Source: Leptotrichia buccalis C-1013-b | Lineage (GTDB): Bacteria > Fusobacteriota > Fusobacteriia > Fusobacteriales > Leptotrichiaceae | Assembly: GCF_000023905.1 (NCBI RefSeq) | Contig: NC_013192.1 | Coordinates: 1-64,000, forward strand | DNA: 64,000 bases | Direction: 5' to 3' | Shown here: in pieces, positions 63,207 through 64,000 of the stretch | Layout: every line of letters starts with the position of its first letter | Numbering within the stretch: the first letter of the stretch is position 1 | Made by a program: the position numbers and the translations under genes | The notes under the pieces: model-generated | Seen by the model: only the letters and a program-made list of their open reading frames with translations | What the model was told of the DNA's origin: nothing | The model's database searches: none

Positions 63207-64000
63207 GTGATAAAAAAATTAATATCATTATTTTCGATTTTTCTGGCAATATCAGTTATCACATTTTTTCTTGTAAAACTGTCGCCAGGAGATCCTGCCC
63301 AAAATTATTTAAGGGCATCACATGTAAGCATAACCACAGAAACATTAGCAGCAACCAGAAAAAATCTGGGACTGGACAAACCTTTGCACATTCAGTATTT
63401 TAACTGGCTCACAGACATATTAAAAGGTGATTTTGGAACATCATATACAAAAAAAGCTCCTGTTACAGAACTTGTAAATGAAGCTATTGTTCCAACTTTT
63501 CAGCTTGGGATTTTCTCATTTGTAATTTTGATTATATTATCTCCTTTATTAGGAATCCTAAGCGCAATTAAGAGAAATACAGCTTTTGACTACATAATCC
63601 AAGTTTTATCGTACACAGGAGTATCTCTTCCCACTTTTTGGCTAGGCTATATACTAATTATTTTCTTTTCAGTTTCATTAAAAATCCTGCCTGTTTCAGG
63701 AAGAGGCGACTGGAAAAATTTTATATTGCCTTGCATAACGCTTGTACTGCCTTTAATTGCACAGACGACTTTTTTTATAAGAAAAAATATACTTGAAGAA
63801 ATGGAAAAAGCTCACGTTGAGAATGCGATCATTCGAGGTGTTTCCAAAAAAAGAATAATTCTCAACCACTTACTAAGAAATACATCTATTCCAATTATTA
63901 CAGTTCTAAGTTCAAATATTATGTATTTACTGACAGGAAGTGTATTAATTGAGGAAATTTTCGCTTGGCCGGGTATTGGAAAATTATTTACTACAGCAGT
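63207..64000 (+). CDS. Nik/Dpp-type ABC transporter permease, cut by the window end
   Basis: At least 264 residues, open at the right edge. Start GTG with AAGGGA about eight bases upstream. NikB/DppB landmarks: LISLFSIFLAISVITFFLVKLSPGDPAQNYL (about 4-34), NLGLDKPLHIQYFNWL (about 56-71), GVSLPTFWLGYIL and the EAA loop RGVSKKRIILNHLLRN (about 211-226), ending at EEIFAWPGIGKLFTTA. It is the channel subunit for the binding protein encoded just upstream; the partner permease and ATPases presumably follow beyond the window. Confidence 0.9.
   Translation, partial: MIKKLISLFSIFLAISVITFFLVKLSPGDPAQNYLRASHVSITTETLAATRKNLGLDKPLHIQYFNWLTDILKGDFGTSYTKKAPVTELVNEAIVPTFQLGIFSFVILIILSPLLGILSAIKRNTAFDYIIQVLSYTGVSLPTFWLGYILIIFFSVSLKILPVSGRGDWKNFILPCITLVLPLIAQTTFFIRKNILEEMEKAHVENAIIRGVSKKRIILNHLLRNTSIPIITVLSSNIMYLLTGSVLIEEIFAWPGIGKLFTTA

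Noticed and set aside
1-64000. tRNA or rRNA genes
   Set aside because: Gaps between genes were read for CCA-ended cloverleaf patterns, GGTTCRANTCC-type T-arms and rRNA cores; none was convincing.

Overview
The window reads as the replication-origin end of a low-GC chromosome from Fusobacteriota, most likely a Leptotrichia. The supports are extreme A/T bias, a dnaA / S4-protein / recF / dciA-like / mnmG cluster, ISLre2 and IS630 elements, and protein style. The genus is inference; no rRNA lies in the window.

Layout. 1-12.5 kb: dnaA between two dense fields of DnaA boxes (a probable bipartite oriC), then an S4 protein, an AAA/PD-(D/E)XK protein, recF, a long DciA-like protein, a secreted spherulin-4-like protein, a TPR protein, a Kdo/RIO-type kinase, a repeat-rich gap and mnmG. 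12.7-23.4 kb: EamA transporter, four-gene ferric-siderophore ABC system, two MATE pumps, an RluA-type pseudouridine synthase and a wHTH/nuclease protein. 24.0-25.5 kb: ISLre2 copy 1 (frameshifted). 25.9-35.6 kb: cobalt and tetrapyrrole block, with CbiK cobaltochelatase, a cobalamin riboswitch plus terminator ahead of a five-gene Nik/Opp-type ABC transporter, and the opposing hemA-hemC-cobA/hemD operon. 35.6-41.2 kb: decayed defence island, a Septu-like PtuA/PtuB pair (ptuB with an in-frame amber codon) and a type IIG restriction-methylase gene broken by a 151-bp MITE and carrying in-frame palindromes and a permuted HUH/Y1-like domain. 41.6-42.6 kb: broken IS630. 42.7-45.2 kb: membrane protein and orphan solute-binding lipoprotein. 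46.7-50.6 kb: cbiP-cbiB-cobD. 50.9-56.5 kb: nuclease/Schlafen-type helicase protein, three tandem membrane paralogues, MerR regulator and SDR enzyme. 56.5-59.1 kb: intact ISLre2 copy 2 and a deleted TnpB element. 59.1-64 kb: cobS, tpx, and a second cobalamin riboswitch ahead of a second Nik/Opp-type transporter that runs off the window.

Functionally the window is dominated by cobalamin: precursor supply (hemA, hemC, cobA/hemD), cobalt insertion (cbiK), late assembly (cbiP, cbiB, cobD, cobS), and two B12-riboswitch-controlled metal-type importers that are best read as cobalt (or nickel) uptake. No haem-specific gene is seen here, so the early tetrapyrrole genes probably serve B12.

The most unusual structure is a 20-bp palindrome family (caaggggtcttgaccccttg). 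Three copies lie in operon gaps or upstream of genes, and three sit in frame inside the type IIG gene, where they encode the peptide RG[Q/L]DPLS. They occur beside a REP-transposase-like domain whose two halves are in swapped order.
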